Shown here: positions 52,108 through 61,467 of the stretch, one piece after another
Position numbering within the stretch: the stretch's first letter is position 1
Layout of the letters: the number at the start of each line of letters is the position of its first letter
DNA from: Xanthomonas hortorum pv. pelargonii
Lineage (GTDB): Bacteria > Pseudomonadota > Gammaproteobacteria > Xanthomonadales > Xanthomonadaceae
DNA length: 64,000 nt
Assembly: GCF_024499015.1 (NCBI RefSeq)
Contig: NZ_CP098604.1
Span: 4,402,001 to 4,466,000 of the forward strand
Direction: 5' to 3'
The notes under the pieces: model-generated
Database searches by the model: none
What the model was told of the DNA's origin: nothing
Seen by the model: only the letters and a program-made list of their open reading frames with translations
Translations under genes and position numbers: made by a program

Positions 52108-53424
52108 TCACCACAGCGCATCGCGTAGCCGGTACCAGCTCATCGCCGCCACCAGCAAGGGAGTACGCATGAGCCGTCCGCCAGGGAAGGGCAGATGCGG
52201 GATGCGCTCGAACACGTCCAGACGCTGGCTCTGACCGGTGATGGCCTCGGCGATGACATGACCGGCAAGGCCGGTGGCTGCCACGCCATGGCCGGATAAA
52301 CCCTGCGCGAAATACACATTGGCCGCCAGCCGGCCCCAGTGCGGGGCGCGGTTGCGCGAGATGTCCACGTAGCCGCCCCACAGCGTTTCCAGTGGCACAT
52401 CGCGCAACTGCGGGAACACGGTGTGCATGCGCTGTGTCATCAAGCGGTTCAAGCCGGGCGGCGGGCGCGAGGAATAACTGGCGCGCCCGCCGAACAGTAG
52501 CCGGTGGTCGGCGCTGAGCCGGTAATAGTCCAGCGCCCAGTTGGTATCGGCCACGGCCATGTCGTTGGCGATCAAAGCGCGTGCGCGAGCCTCGCCCAGC
52601 GGCGGCGTCGCGCCGACATAGGTGCCCACCGGCATGATGTGGCGCTCCAACGATGCAGAAATGCCGTGCAGCAAGGCATTTCCGGCGATCACGCCGAAGT
52701 CGGCGCTGACACTGCCTTGGGCGGTGTGCATCACCACGCGGTCGCCATGTTCCTGCCGTGTTACCGCCGAGCCTTCGTAGATGCGCACGCCGGCCGCCAG
52801 CGCCGCGCGTGCCAGGCCGAGCGCGTAGGCCAGTGGGTGCAGATGACCGCTCGCCGGGTCGAACATCGCGCCCAGATACAGCGGGCTATCCAGTACCTGC
52901 CGGGTGCGGGCGCGGTCCCACCATTCCAGCGGGTAGTCGTAGCGCTCGGCCATGCGCACGATGCCGTGCTGCAAGGCCTGCACCTGGCGCGGTTTCAACG
53001 GCACGTGGGCGTGGCCGTCGCGCCAGTCGCAGGCGATGGCATGACGCTCGATGCGCGCGCGCAGCAGGCGCATGCCGTCGCGTGAGAAGTCGAACAACAG
53101 CCGCGCATCGGCATTGCCGACCAGTGCTTCCAGCGTTTCCTGCTCGCAGCCGTAGCCCACGATGGCCTGGCCGCCGTTGCGCCCGGAGGCGCCCCAGCCG
53201 ATGCGCCTGGCTTCCAGCACGATGACCTTGTAGCCGGCTTCTGCCAGGGCCAGGGCCGCCGTGAGGCCGGTGTAGCCGGCGCCGAGAATGCAGACATCGG
53301 CGCGTTCAACGCCTTGCAGGCGCGGCCGCTCCGGCAAGGCGGGCGTGCTGCGCGCGTACCAACTGTCGGGATAGCCGTTGCCCGGCGTGTCGGTGTCTGG
53401 CAGTGATGTGGCCGCGCCGGCCAT
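52108..53424 (-). CDS. puuB: Gamma-glutamylputrescine oxidase-type FAD oxidoreductase
   Basis: 438 residues from ATG 53424, which overlaps the stop of the upstream ligase gene (TGATG). DAO-family flavoenzyme: the FAD Rossmann motif ADVCILGAGYTGLTAALALAEAGYKVIVLEA at about residues 43-73, GWGASGRNGGQAIVGYG, and the C-terminal FAD site YFAQGLSGHGVAATGLAGHVIAEA. PuuB oxidises gamma-glutamyl-putrescine to the aldehyde. Coupling with the PuuA-like gene strongly supports this role, though the exact polyamine is inferred. Confidence 0.9.
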   Translation of the reverse strand: MAGAATSLPDTDTPGNGYPDSWYARSTPALPERPRLQGVERADVCILGAGYTGLTAALALAEAGYKVIVLEARRIGWGASGRNGGQAIVGYGCEQETLEALVGNADARLLFDFSRDGMRLLRARIERHAIACDWRDGHAHVPLKPRQVQALQHGIVRMAERYDYPLEWWDRARTRQVLDSPLYLGAMFDPASGHLHPLAYALGLARAALAAGVRIYEGSAVTRQEHGDRVVMHTAQGSVSADFGVIAGNALLHGISASLERHIMPVGTYVGATPPLGEARARALIANDMAVADTNWALDYYRLSADHRLLFGGRASYSSRPPPGLNRLMTQRMHTVFPQLRDVPLETLWGGYVDISRNRAPHWGRLAANVYFAQGLSGHGVAATGLAGHVIAEAITGQSQRLDVFERIPHLPFPGGRLMRTPLLVAAMSWYRLRDALW

Positions 53425-54803
53425 CACACGGTCCGCAGATATCGGGCGTAATCCAGATCCGGCACCAGCGCCTGGTAGTCGAGCAATTCGCGTTGTTTCT
53501 GCTGGCCGAACACATGCTGGAACTGGCTGCCGAACTGCTCGCCGATGAAAGGGCTGGCGCCAAATGCATCGACTGCGCCTTGCCAGGTACGCGGCTCGAA
53601 CACCGACTGTGCATAGGCATTGCCGGTGATTGGCGCAGTCGGCTCGGCGGGGTGCTGCAGGCCATCCAGCATGGCGGCGAGCACAGTAGCGGCGACCAGA
53701 TACGGATTGGCGTCCGCGCCGGCGATGCGGTGTTCGATGCGGGTATTGCGGGCATCGCTATGCGGGATACGCAGCGCCACGGTGCGATTGTTGAAGCCCC
53801 AGCTCGCATCCAATGGCACGAAGGCATTGCTGACAAAACGCCGATAACTGTTGGCGTGCGGTGCGAACACCAGCAGCGAGGCATCCGCATGCCGCTGCAG
53901 CCCGGCGATGGCGTGGCGCAGGCTGTCGGCTGGCGCATCGGCGCTGCTGGCAAACACGTTGTGGCCATCGGCATCGAGCAGGCTCACGTGCAGATGCAAG
54001 CCGCTGCCGGCCTGGCCCGGGAACGGCTTGGCCATGAAGCTGGCGAGCTTGCCCTGCTGCTGTGCAATCGCCTTGATGGTGCGTTTGAGCAGCAGTGCCT
54101 CGTCGCAGGCGGCCACGGCGTCGGTGCGATGCTGCAGGTTGATTTCGAACTGCCCGGGTGCGTATTCGGCCACTGCGGTGTCGGCGGGGATGCCTTGTTG
54201 CCGGCAGGCGGCGGTGACTGCATCGGTGAAGTCGCGCTGGTCGTCCAGGTCCTGCAGCGAATACACCTGGGTGCTGTCGCTGCGCACGCCGGTGACCGGG
54301 TCGCGCGGGGTCTGCGGACGCCCCTGCGCATCGGCCACCGCGTCGAACAGATAGAACTCCAGTTCCACCGCGATCACCGGGGTCAGGCCCAGCGCGGCAA
54401 AGCCACGCAATACACGCTGCAGTACCGCGCGTGGTGCGACCTCGAACACGCTGCCGTCGGGGTTGTGCATCGCCAGCAGCAGCTGCGCCATCGGCTGCGG
54501 TGCCCACGGCACCGGGCGCAGCGAGCCTTCGATCGGCCGACAGATGCGGTCGGCATCGCCGATGGCGTAGCCCAGCCCGGTTTCTTCCACGGTATTGCCG
54601 GTGATGTCGGTGGCGATCAGCGACATCGGCAGGCACACGCCATCGCGATAGATCTTGCCAAGCGCCTCGCCTGTCACACGTTTGCCACGCAGCACGCCGT
54701 TGGTGTCGGGCAGCAGCAGGTCGACCGATTCGCAGCCATCGATGCGCGCCAGCGTGGCGGCATCGGCAGCAGGCAAGGACGCGACGAAGTTTTCGGAAGC
54801 CAT
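53424..54803 (-). CDS. puuA: Glutamine-synthetase-like gamma-glutamyl polyamine ligase (paralogue 1)
   Basis: 459 residues from ATG 54803 (MASENFVASL), with AGGTGG just upstream. GS-fold enzyme: LLLPDTNGVLRGKRV near the N-terminus, metal-binding VELEFYLFD, QFEINLQHRTDA, GSGLHLHVSLLDADGHN (ATP-site His), FAPHANSYRRF, and the GFNNRTVALRIP and EHRIAGADANPYLVAATVLAAML blocks. PuuA-type ligases couple glutamate to putrescine with ATP. It is divergent from puuD and from a second PuuA-like gene at 55728, so the locus has two ligases of this family with clearly different sequences and possibly different amine preference. Confidence 0.9.
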   Translation of the reverse strand: MASENFVASLPAADAATLARIDGCESVDLLLPDTNGVLRGKRVTGEALGKIYRDGVCLPMSLIATDITGNTVEETGLGYAIGDADRICRPIEGSLRPVPWAPQPMAQLLLAMHNPDGSVFEVAPRAVLQRVLRGFAALGLTPVIAVELEFYLFDAVADAQGRPQTPRDPVTGVRSDSTQVYSLQDLDDQRDFTDAVTAACRQQGIPADTAVAEYAPGQFEINLQHRTDAVAACDEALLLKRTIKAIAQQQGKLASFMAKPFPGQAGSGLHLHVSLLDADGHNVFASSADAPADSLRHAIAGLQRHADASLLVFAPHANSYRRFVSNAFVPLDASWGFNNRTVALRIPHSDARNTRIEHRIAGADANPYLVAATVLAAMLDGLQHPAEPTAPITGNAYAQSVFEPRTWQGAVDAFGASPFIGEQFGSQFQHVFGQQKQRELLDYQALVPDLDYARYLRTV

Positions 54804-54965
54804 GGGCACCACCTGCGAAGTCGCCGCCCAGCCTAGCAAAGCCTGCGTGAGCAGTCGCAACCGCAGTCGCGTTGCGCTTGGCAATGCGTGCGGCGGCGCG
54901 GTAAGTTCGGCTGCATCGCAAGTGCATTGCACCTGACGTTCAACGCTCTACACCGGGATGTCTGC

Positions 54966-55721
54966 ATGGCTGTCGTTCCACTGGTCGGGTTGCCGACCGA
55001 TCGCATCCAGCAAGGGCCGCATCCGTTTCTGGCCGCTGGCGAAAAATACATTCGCGCGGTGGTGGAGGCGGCGGGCGCGATGCCGGTGCTGCTGCCGAGC
55101 CTGCAGCCCACGCTGGAGGCAGGCGTGTGGCTGGATCGGTTGGATGGCCTGTTGCTCACTGGTGCGGTGAGCAATGTCGAGCCGCATCACTACAGCGACG
55201 AGCCCAGTTGGGAAGGCAACCTGCACGATCCCGCACGCGATGCCACCAGCCTTGGCCTGATCCCGCAGGCGATTACACGTGGCCTGCCGGTGCTGGCGAT
55301 CTGCCGCGGCCTGCAGGAGGTCAACGTGGCGCTGGGCGGGCGCTTGCATCAACGCGTGCAGGAGGTGCCCGGCCTGGCCGATCATCGCGAAGACCGCAGC
55401 GCACCGCTGGACACGCAATACGGCCCGGCCCATCTGGTGCAGCTGCAACCCGGCGGCTGGTTGGCCGGCATGAGCGAGACCGCGCAGGTGTGGGTGAATT
55501 CGTTGCACGGGCAGGGTATTGCGAAGCTCGCCGATGGGCTGGTGGTCGAAGCCACTGCACCGGATGGCCTGATCGAAGCCTTTCGCGGCGCCGGGCCGGG
55601 CTTTTTGCTGGCGGTGCAATGGCATCCGGAGTGGCGTGTCACACAGCATCCGTTCTACCGTGCCATCTTCCAGGCCTTCGGCGAGGCCTGTCGTCAATAC
55701 GCCGCTCAACGCGGTCAGTGA
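54966..55721 (+). CDS. puuD: Gamma-glutamyl-GABA hydrolase
   Basis: 251-residue class I glutamine-amidotransferase-like hydrolase from ATG 54966. The catalytic Cys113 is in LAICRGLQEVN, and the His-Glu pair is in AVQWHPEWR near the C-terminus. GEKYIRAVVEAAGAMPVLLPS and TGAVSNVEPHHY fit the PuuD branch. It releases GABA from gamma-glutamyl-GABA in the glutamylated putrescine route. It lies 6 bp before the second ligase gene, so they are co-transcribed. Confidence 0.93.
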   Translation: MAVVPLVGLPTDRIQQGPHPFLAAGEKYIRAVVEAAGAMPVLLPSLQPTLEAGVWLDRLDGLLLTGAVSNVEPHHYSDEPSWEGNLHDPARDATSLGLIPQAITRGLPVLAICRGLQEVNVALGGRLHQRVQEVPGLADHREDRSAPLDTQYGPAHLVQLQPGGWLAGMSETAQVWVNSLHGQGIAKLADGLVVEATAPDGLIEAFRGAGPGFLLAVQWHPEWRVTQHPFYRAIFQAFGEACRQYAAQRGQ

Positions 55722-55727
55722 GGTTGC

Positions 55728-57113
55728 ATGTCCATCCGCACACGTTCGCGCAAATCCACGCCCAAGCAGCCGGAGAGCGCGCTGCGCCGCTGGCTCAAGG
55801 AGCGCAACATCACCGAGGTGGAGTGCCTGGTGCCGGACATCACCGGCAACGCACGCGGCAAGATCATCCCCGCCGACAAGTTCTCGCACGACTACGGCAC
55901 CCGCCTGCCGGAAGGCATCTTCGCCACCACCGTCACCGGCGACTTCCCGGACGATTATTACGAACTGACCTCGCCATCGGATTCGGACATGCACCTGCGC
56001 CCGGACGCCTCCACCGTGCGCATGGTGCCGTGGGCCGCCGACCCCACCGCGCAGGTCATCCACGATTGCTACACCAAAGATGGGCAGCCGCATGAGCTTG
56101 CGCCGCGCAACGTGTTGCGCCGCGTGCTGGACGCGTATGCCGAGGTGAAGCTGCAACCAATGGTGGCGCCGGAGCTGGAATTCTTTCTGGTGCAGAAGAA
56201 CACCGACCCGGATTTTCCGTTGCTGCCACCGGCGGGGCGCTCGGGCCGCCCGGAAACCGCGCGGCAGTCGTATTCGATCGATGCGGTCAACGAGTTCGAC
56301 CCGATCCTGGATCTGATGTACGACTACTGCGATGCGATGGAACTGGACGTGGATACCTTGATCCACGAATCCGGCGCGGCGCAGCTGGAGGTCAACTTCA
56401 CCCATGCCGATGCGCTCTCGCGTGCCGATCAGGTCTTCATGTTCAAGCGCACCATGCGCGAGGCCGCGTTGCGGCATGGCGTGTACGCCACGTTTCTGGC
56501 CAAACCCATGGAAACCGAGCCGGGCAGTGCGATGCATATTCATCAGAGCCTGTTGCATACCGGCACTGGCAAGAATGTGTTCAGTGGCAAGCGCGAAGGT
56601 GGTTTCAGCGACACCTTCGCGCATTATCTGGGCGGCTTGCAGAAATACATTCCGATGGCGATGGGATTGCTGGCGCCCAACGTCAATTCCTACCGGCGGC
56701 TGATGTTCGGCGAGGTGTCGCCGAGCAATGTGCTGTGGGGGTTCGACAATCGCACCTGCGGGTTGCGCGTACCGATCGACACTCCGCAGAACATGCGTGT
56801 GGAAAGCCGCTTTGCCGGCTCCGATGCCAATCCGTATCTGGCGATGGCGGCGACCTTGGCGTGCGGGTTATTGGGCATCCGCGAGAAGCTGGAGCCGACT
56901 GCGCCGATAAGCAGCAACGGCAAGGAGCAGGGCTACGATCTGCCGCGCTCGCTGGGTGAAGCTCTAGACGGATTGGAGGGCTGCGAGGCATTGCAGGAGA
57001 TGTTGGGTCGGCGGTTTGTGCGCGCCTATATCTCGGTGAAGCGGAAGGAATACGAGACGTTCTTTCGTGTCATCAGTTCGTGGGAGCGGGAGTTCTTGCT
57101 GTTGAATGTCTGA
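55728..57113 (+). CDS. puuA: Glutamine-synthetase-like gamma-glutamyl polyamine ligase (paralogue 2)
   Basis: 461 residues. ITEVECLVPDITGNARGKIIPADKF, PELEFFLVQKN, QLEVNFTHADALSRADQ, GSAMHIHQSLLHTGTGKN, LLAPNVNSYRRLMFGEVSPSNVLWGFDNRTCGLRVP and ESRFAGSDANPYLAMAATLACGL are the conserved PuuA/GlnA-like blocks. It has a basic N-terminus (SIRTRSRKSTPKQ). It is the second gene of the puuD operon. It differs substantially from paralogue 1, so they are not a recent duplicate. Confidence 0.9.
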   Translation: MSIRTRSRKSTPKQPESALRRWLKERNITEVECLVPDITGNARGKIIPADKFSHDYGTRLPEGIFATTVTGDFPDDYYELTSPSDSDMHLRPDASTVRMVPWAADPTAQVIHDCYTKDGQPHELAPRNVLRRVLDAYAEVKLQPMVAPELEFFLVQKNTDPDFPLLPPAGRSGRPETARQSYSIDAVNEFDPILDLMYDYCDAMELDVDTLIHESGAAQLEVNFTHADALSRADQVFMFKRTMREAALRHGVYATFLAKPMETEPGSAMHIHQSLLHTGTGKNVFSGKREGGFSDTFAHYLGGLQKYIPMAMGLLAPNVNSYRRLMFGEVSPSNVLWGFDNRTCGLRVPIDTPQNMRVESRFAGSDANPYLAMAATLACGLLGIREKLEPTAPISSNGKEQGYDLPRSLGEALDGLEGCEALQEMLGRRFVRAYISVKRKEYETFFRVISSWEREFLLLNV

Positions 57114-57145
57114 GGCGTTCGAGTCGCTTGGTGTGGCGCGCACGA

Positions 57146-57192
57146 TTCCCTTCTCCCATCGGGAGAAGGTGCCCGAAGGGCGGATGAGGGTA
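57146..57192 (-). repeat. CCCTCATCC...GGGAGAAGG repeat, copy 2
   Basis: Inverted relative of the element at 29471-29520: CCTTCTCCCATCGGGAGAAGG next to GGCGGATGAGGGTAC. The second inner hairpin differs (GCCCGAAGGGC here, GGCGCTGCGCGCC there), so arm sequences changed together. In the 231-bp gap between puuA and spuC. Confidence 0.75.
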
Positions 57193-57344
57193 CGGCGTAT
57201 AAGGATGCCTGATGCCTCGCGCGTTCGACATTGCGCACCGCCCCGTCCGCGCGTTTTCACGCCCTGTTCGGTGCGCGCCACTGAAAGCATCTTGTGCCCG
57301 GCCGATCGACCGTAGACTGCACGTACCCCGCAGCCGGAGTGCCC

Positions 57345-58712
57345 ATGGATTCGCAAGCACTGAAGACCTTGCAGCAACTCGATGCCGCCCATCACCTGCA
57401 CCCGTTCAACGACAACGCAGCATTGGCCGACAAGGGCACGCGCATCCTGACGCGCGGGCAGGGCGTGTATGTGTGGGATGCGGACGGCAACAAGTTGCTG
57501 GATGCGTTCGGCGGTTTGTGGTGCGTGAATGTGGGCTACGGGCGCAAGGAGCTCGCGCAGGCGGCGGCGCGGCAGATGGAGCAGTTGGCGTACTACAACA
57601 GCTTCTTTCAGTGCACCACCGAGCCCACCATCCATCTGGCCGCCAAGCTGGCCGAGCTCACGCCGGGCGATTTGAATCATGCGTTCTTCGCCAACTCCGG
57701 CTCGGAGGCCAACGACACCATCCTGCGGCTGGTGCGGCACTTCTGGGCGGTGCAGGGGCAGCCGGAAAAACGCATCTTCATCGGCCGCCACGACGGCTAT
57801 CACGGCACCACCATGGCTGGCGCCAGCCTGGGTGGCATGAAAGGCATGCACAAGCAGGGCGGCTTGCCGATTCCCGATATCCACCACATCGCCCCGCCGT
57901 ATCACTTCGGCGATGGCGGTGAGATGGATCCCGAAGAATACGGGCTGCTGGCAGCGCGCCGCTTGGAAGAAAAGATTCTGCAGCTCGGCCCCGAGAACGT
58001 GGCAGCCTTCATCGGCGAGCCGATCATGGGTGCGATCGGGGTCTACATCCCGCCGCGCAGTTACTGGCCGGAAATCGAGCGCATCTGCCGGCGCTACGAT
58101 GTGCTGCTGGTCGCCGACGAAGTGATCTGCGGCTTCGGGCGTACCGGTGCCTGGTTCGGTGCGGATTACTTCGGCTTCCAGCCCGATGTGATGACGCTCG
58201 CCAAGGGCATCACCTCCGGCTATATCCCGTTGGCGGCAGCGATGTTCAACGATCGCGTGGCCGGTGTGCTCAAGACGCACGGCGGCGAGCTGGCGCATGG
58301 CGGCACCTATTCCGGGCATCCGGTGTGTGCGGCGGTGGCGTTGGAGAATCTGCGCCTGCTGCAGGACGAAGGCATCGTGGAGACCGCGCGCACGCAGATT
58401 GCACCGTATCTGGCACAGCGCTGGGCCGAGCTTGGCGAGCATCGCCTGGTGGGCGAGGCACGCATCGCCGGGCTGGTCGGCGCACTGGAACTGGTGCCGG
58501 ACAAGCGCCAGCGCGGCACGTATTTCCCCGAGCGCGGGCGGGTGGGGGCGCTGTGCCGCGACTTCGCACCAAAGCGCGGGCTGATCCTGCGCGCCACCTA
58601 TGACGCCATGCTGCTGTCGCCACCGTTGATCATCACCTGCGAGCAGGTCGATGAGCTGTTCGACAAGGCGTGGGCGGCGCTGGAAGACACCGCGCAGGCG
58701 CTGGGCAGATGA
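57345..58712 (+). CDS. spuC: Putrescine/polyamine aminotransferase, class III PLP
   Basis: 455 residues from ATG 57345. Class III features: HLHPFNDNAALADKGTRILTRGQGVYVWDADG, FGGLWCVNVGYG, FANSGSEANDTILRLVRHFW, GRHDGYHGTTMAGASLGG, LVADEVICGFGRTGAWFG, and the PLP-Lys in TLAKGITSGYIPL. It matches the SpuC branch, which transaminates putrescine with pyruvate. It provides a second, non-glutamylated entry to putrescine breakdown next to the PuuA/B/D route. Confidence 0.9.
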   Translation: MDSQALKTLQQLDAAHHLHPFNDNAALADKGTRILTRGQGVYVWDADGNKLLDAFGGLWCVNVGYGRKELAQAAARQMEQLAYYNSFFQCTTEPTIHLAAKLAELTPGDLNHAFFANSGSEANDTILRLVRHFWAVQGQPEKRIFIGRHDGYHGTTMAGASLGGMKGMHKQGGLPIPDIHHIAPPYHFGDGGEMDPEEYGLLAARRLEEKILQLGPENVAAFIGEPIMGAIGVYIPPRSYWPEIERICRRYDVLLVADEVICGFGRTGAWFGADYFGFQPDVMTLAKGITSGYIPLAAAMFNDRVAGVLKTHGGELAHGGTYSGHPVCAAVALENLRLLQDEGIVETARTQIAPYLAQRWAELGEHRLVGEARIAGLVGALELVPDKRQRGTYFPERGRVGALCRDFAPKRGLILRATYDAMLLSPPLIITCEQVDELFDKAWAALEDTAQALGR

Positions 58713-58951
58713 GTAGCCCGCATCGCGCGCGCGTCAGCCGGGTGCGGACAACGTGCAGAAGCCGCTATGGTCGAATGCTGCATGCCACCCCGTCCAATGG
58801 CCGCGCCCGCCAGGTGCAACGCACGGTCGTTTTCGATAGCCGCTGCAGGCCAGGGAAATAAGCTGGGCAAACAGAAACCCGATGCGTAGGCTGGAACGCT
58901 CACCGGCCACACCGCCGGCCCCGCCATGACCGCACTGCTTTGGAGATCCAC

Positions 58952-60067
58952 ATGACGTTGCGACTGCTCGCCCTGACGCTGTCCACTACCTTGTTGGCCG
59001 CCTGCGGTGGCGGTACTGCGCCAGGTAACGCCGACGCACGGGCCAAGGTGCTCAACGTCTACAACTACTCGGACTACATCGCCGAAGACACCATTCCCGC
59101 GTTCGAAAAGAGCAGCGGCATCAAGGTCACCTACGACGTGTTCGACAGCGACGAAATGGTGGAAGCCAAACTACTCGCCGGCGGCAGCGATTACGACGTG
59201 GTGGTGCCCACGCTGAGCTTCTTCGGCCGGCAGATCCAGGCCGGGGTGTTCCTGCCGCTGGACAAGAGCAAGATCCCCAACCTGGTCAATCTGGATCCGG
59301 ACATCATGCGCCGCATCGCCGCGCAGGATCCGGGCAATGCCTTTGGCGTGCCGTACATGATCGGCACCACCGGCATCGGCTACAACGTGGACAAGCTCAA
59401 GGCCGTCTTCGGCAGCACCGAGGTCGCCAACAGCTGGGATCTGGTATTCAAGCCGGAAAATCTGTCGAAGTTGAAGGACTGCGGCATCACCATTCTCGAC
59501 ACGCCCTCGGACATGATTCCGATCGCGCTCAATTATCTGGGTCTGGATCCGCACAGCACGGTGCCGGCGGAGATCGAAAAAGCCGCCGCGCTGATCAAGA
59601 CGATTCGCCCGTACGTGCAGAACTTCCACTCCAGCCAGTACGTGACTTCGCTGGCCAACGGCAATACCTGTCTTGCAGTGGGCTGGTCGGGCGACATCAT
59701 CCAGGCGCGTGACCGCGCAGTGGAGGCCGGCAATACCGTCAAGGTGGCCTATTCGATCCCGAAGGAAGGCGCGCCGCAGTGGTTCGACATGCTGGCCATT
59801 CCCAAGGACGCCAAGCACCCCGACAACGCTTACGCCTTCATCAATTATCTGTTGAAGCCGGAGGTGGCCGCAGCCAACAGCAACTTCATCCACTACGCCA
59901 ATCCGGTGCGCACCGCCACGCCGCTGGTGGATGCGGCGATCCGCAACGACTCCACCATCTACCCGCCGCCGGAGGTCACCGCCAAGATGTTTACCTACGC
60001 GATCAATCCGCCGGAAGTGGACCGTCTGTACACGCGGCTGTGGACCGAGATCAAGACCGGTCGTTGA
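58952..60067 (+). CDS. potF: Polyamine ABC-transporter substrate-binding lipoprotein, PotF/SpuD-like
   Basis: 371 residues from ATG 58952. The lipoprotein signal ends LLAAC (Cys18). PotD/PotF fold features: LNVYNYSDYIAEDTIPAFEKSSGIKVTYDVFDSDE, LLAGGSDYDVVVPT, PYMIGTTGIGYNVDKL, LAVGWSGDIIQARDRA, and EGAPQWFDMLAIPKDAKHPDNAYAFINYLL. It is the only ABC component here: neither ATPase nor permease follows, so it works with a transporter encoded elsewhere or acts as a sensor. The 239-bp upstream gap has no gene. Confidence 0.92.
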   Translation: MTLRLLALTLSTTLLAACGGGTAPGNADARAKVLNVYNYSDYIAEDTIPAFEKSSGIKVTYDVFDSDEMVEAKLLAGGSDYDVVVPTLSFFGRQIQAGVFLPLDKSKIPNLVNLDPDIMRRIAAQDPGNAFGVPYMIGTTGIGYNVDKLKAVFGSTEVANSWDLVFKPENLSKLKDCGITILDTPSDMIPIALNYLGLDPHSTVPAEIEKAAALIKTIRPYVQNFHSSQYVTSLANGNTCLAVGWSGDIIQARDRAVEAGNTVKVAYSIPKEGAPQWFDMLAIPKDAKHPDNAYAFINYLLKPEVAAANSNFIHYANPVRTATPLVDAAIRNDSTIYPPPEVTAKMFTYAINPPEVDRLYTRLWTEIKTGR

Positions 60068-60264
60068 GGCGTCGGTGGTTTGAAGGCGCGGCCGCGTAGC
60101 CAGGTCTTCATAAAGAACCAATCAGTCCAAGCGGCAGCTGACCAGGCTCGTCACGCAATCTGTACCGGGCGGTTCAAATAATTGTATGGTTGCGCCGCCT
60201 TCGCCGGACCGCTGATGCGGCACGTCGTTGCGCGCGCCTCGCCCACGACACAGGACGCCTGACT

Positions 60265-61467
60265 TTGAGCAACCACGATCACCAGTCCAACGACGGCCAG
60301 GCTTCGGCCCAGGATGCCCAAGGCAATGCTGCACACAATGAGCAGGAGCCGCCCAAGCCCTCGCCGTTGAAGAACCCCAAGGTGAAGTGGACGCTGATCG
60401 TGGTCGGCCTGCTGGTGGTGGTGCTGCTGGCGCTGTGGCTGGCCTACTACCTGATCAAGGGCCGCTACATGCATAGCACCAATAACGCCTATCTGCAGGC
60501 CGATTCGGTGGCGGTTGCGCCGCGCGTCAGCGGCTATGTGACCAAGGTGATGGTGGGCGACAACCAGATCGTGGAGGCCGGCCAGCCGCTGCTGCAGATC
60601 GACGACCGCACCTACCAGGCGACCTTGCAACAGGCCGAAGCCGCAATCGCCGCGCGCCAGGCCGATATCGCTGCGGCAACCGCCAATGTGTCCGGGCAGG
60701 AGTCGTCGCTGGTGCAGGCGCGTAGCCAGGTGACCTCGGCGGCGGCAAGCCTGAAATTCGCCCAGGCCGAAGTGAAGCGCTTCGCCCCGTTGGCCGCCTC
60801 CGGTGCAGACACCCACGAACATCAGGAAAGCCTGCAGCACGAACTGGCCCGCGCACGTGCCCAGTACGACGCGGCGCAGGCACAGGCCAAGGGCGCGCAG
60901 AGCCAGATCCTGGCCAGCAACGCACAGCTGGAACAGGCGCAGGCCGGCGTGAAGCAGGCCACCGCCGATGCCGACCAGGCCCGCGTGGCGGTGGAAGACA
61001 CCCTCCTCACCAGCCGCATCCGTGGCCGGGTCGGCGACAAGACCGTGCAGGTGGGCCAGTTCCTCGGCGCCGGTACTCGCACCATGACGATCGTGCCGCA
61101 GCAATCGCTGTATTTGGTCGCCAACTTCAAGGAAACCCAGGTCGGCCTGATGCGTCCGGGCCAGCCGGCCGAGATCGAGGTCGATGCGCTGTCGGGCGTG
61201 AAGCTGCACGGCAAGATCGAAAGCCTCTCGCCGGGCACCGGTTCGCAATTCGCATTGCTGCCGCCGGAGAACGCCACCGGCAACTTCACCAAGGTGGTGC
61301 AGCGCATTCCGGTGCGGATCCGCGTGCTGGCCGGTGACGAGGCGCGCAAGGTGCTGGTGCCGGGCATGTCGGTCGAAGTCACCGTGGATACGCGCTCGGC
61401 CAAGGATGCCAAGCAACGGGCCGAGGAGGAATCCGATCGCGTGCAGGCGCAGGAGCGCGCGCGATGA
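60265..61467 (+). CDS. emrA: EmrA-type membrane-fusion (HlyD family) protein
   Basis: 400 residues using TTG 60265 (LSNHDHQSND), with AGGA 10 bp upstream; a longer start at 60190 would add a poorly conserved basic segment. A cytosolic, acidic/Gln-rich N-terminus (about 35 residues), one TM helix (WTLIVVGLLVVVLLALWLAYYLI), then the barrel-sandwich ADSVAVAPRVSGYVTKVMVGDNQIVEAGQPLLQID. A long coiled coil (about 110-250) and the closing barrel follow. It bridges EmrB to the outer-membrane channel. It overlaps emrB by 4 bp. Confidence 0.92.
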   Translation: MSNHDHQSNDGQASAQDAQGNAAHNEQEPPKPSPLKNPKVKWTLIVVGLLVVVLLALWLAYYLIKGRYMHSTNNAYLQADSVAVAPRVSGYVTKVMVGDNQIVEAGQPLLQIDDRTYQATLQQAEAAIAARQADIAAATANVSGQESSLVQARSQVTSAAASLKFAQAEVKRFAPLAASGADTHEHQESLQHELARARAQYDAAQAQAKGAQSQILASNAQLEQAQAGVKQATADADQARVAVEDTLLTSRIRGRVGDKTVQVGQFLGAGTRTMTIVPQQSLYLVANFKETQVGLMRPGQPAEIEVDALSGVKLHGKIESLSPGTGSQFALLPPENATGNFTKVVQRIPVRIRVLAGDEARKVLVPGMSVEVTVDTRSAKDAKQRAEEESDRVQAQERAR

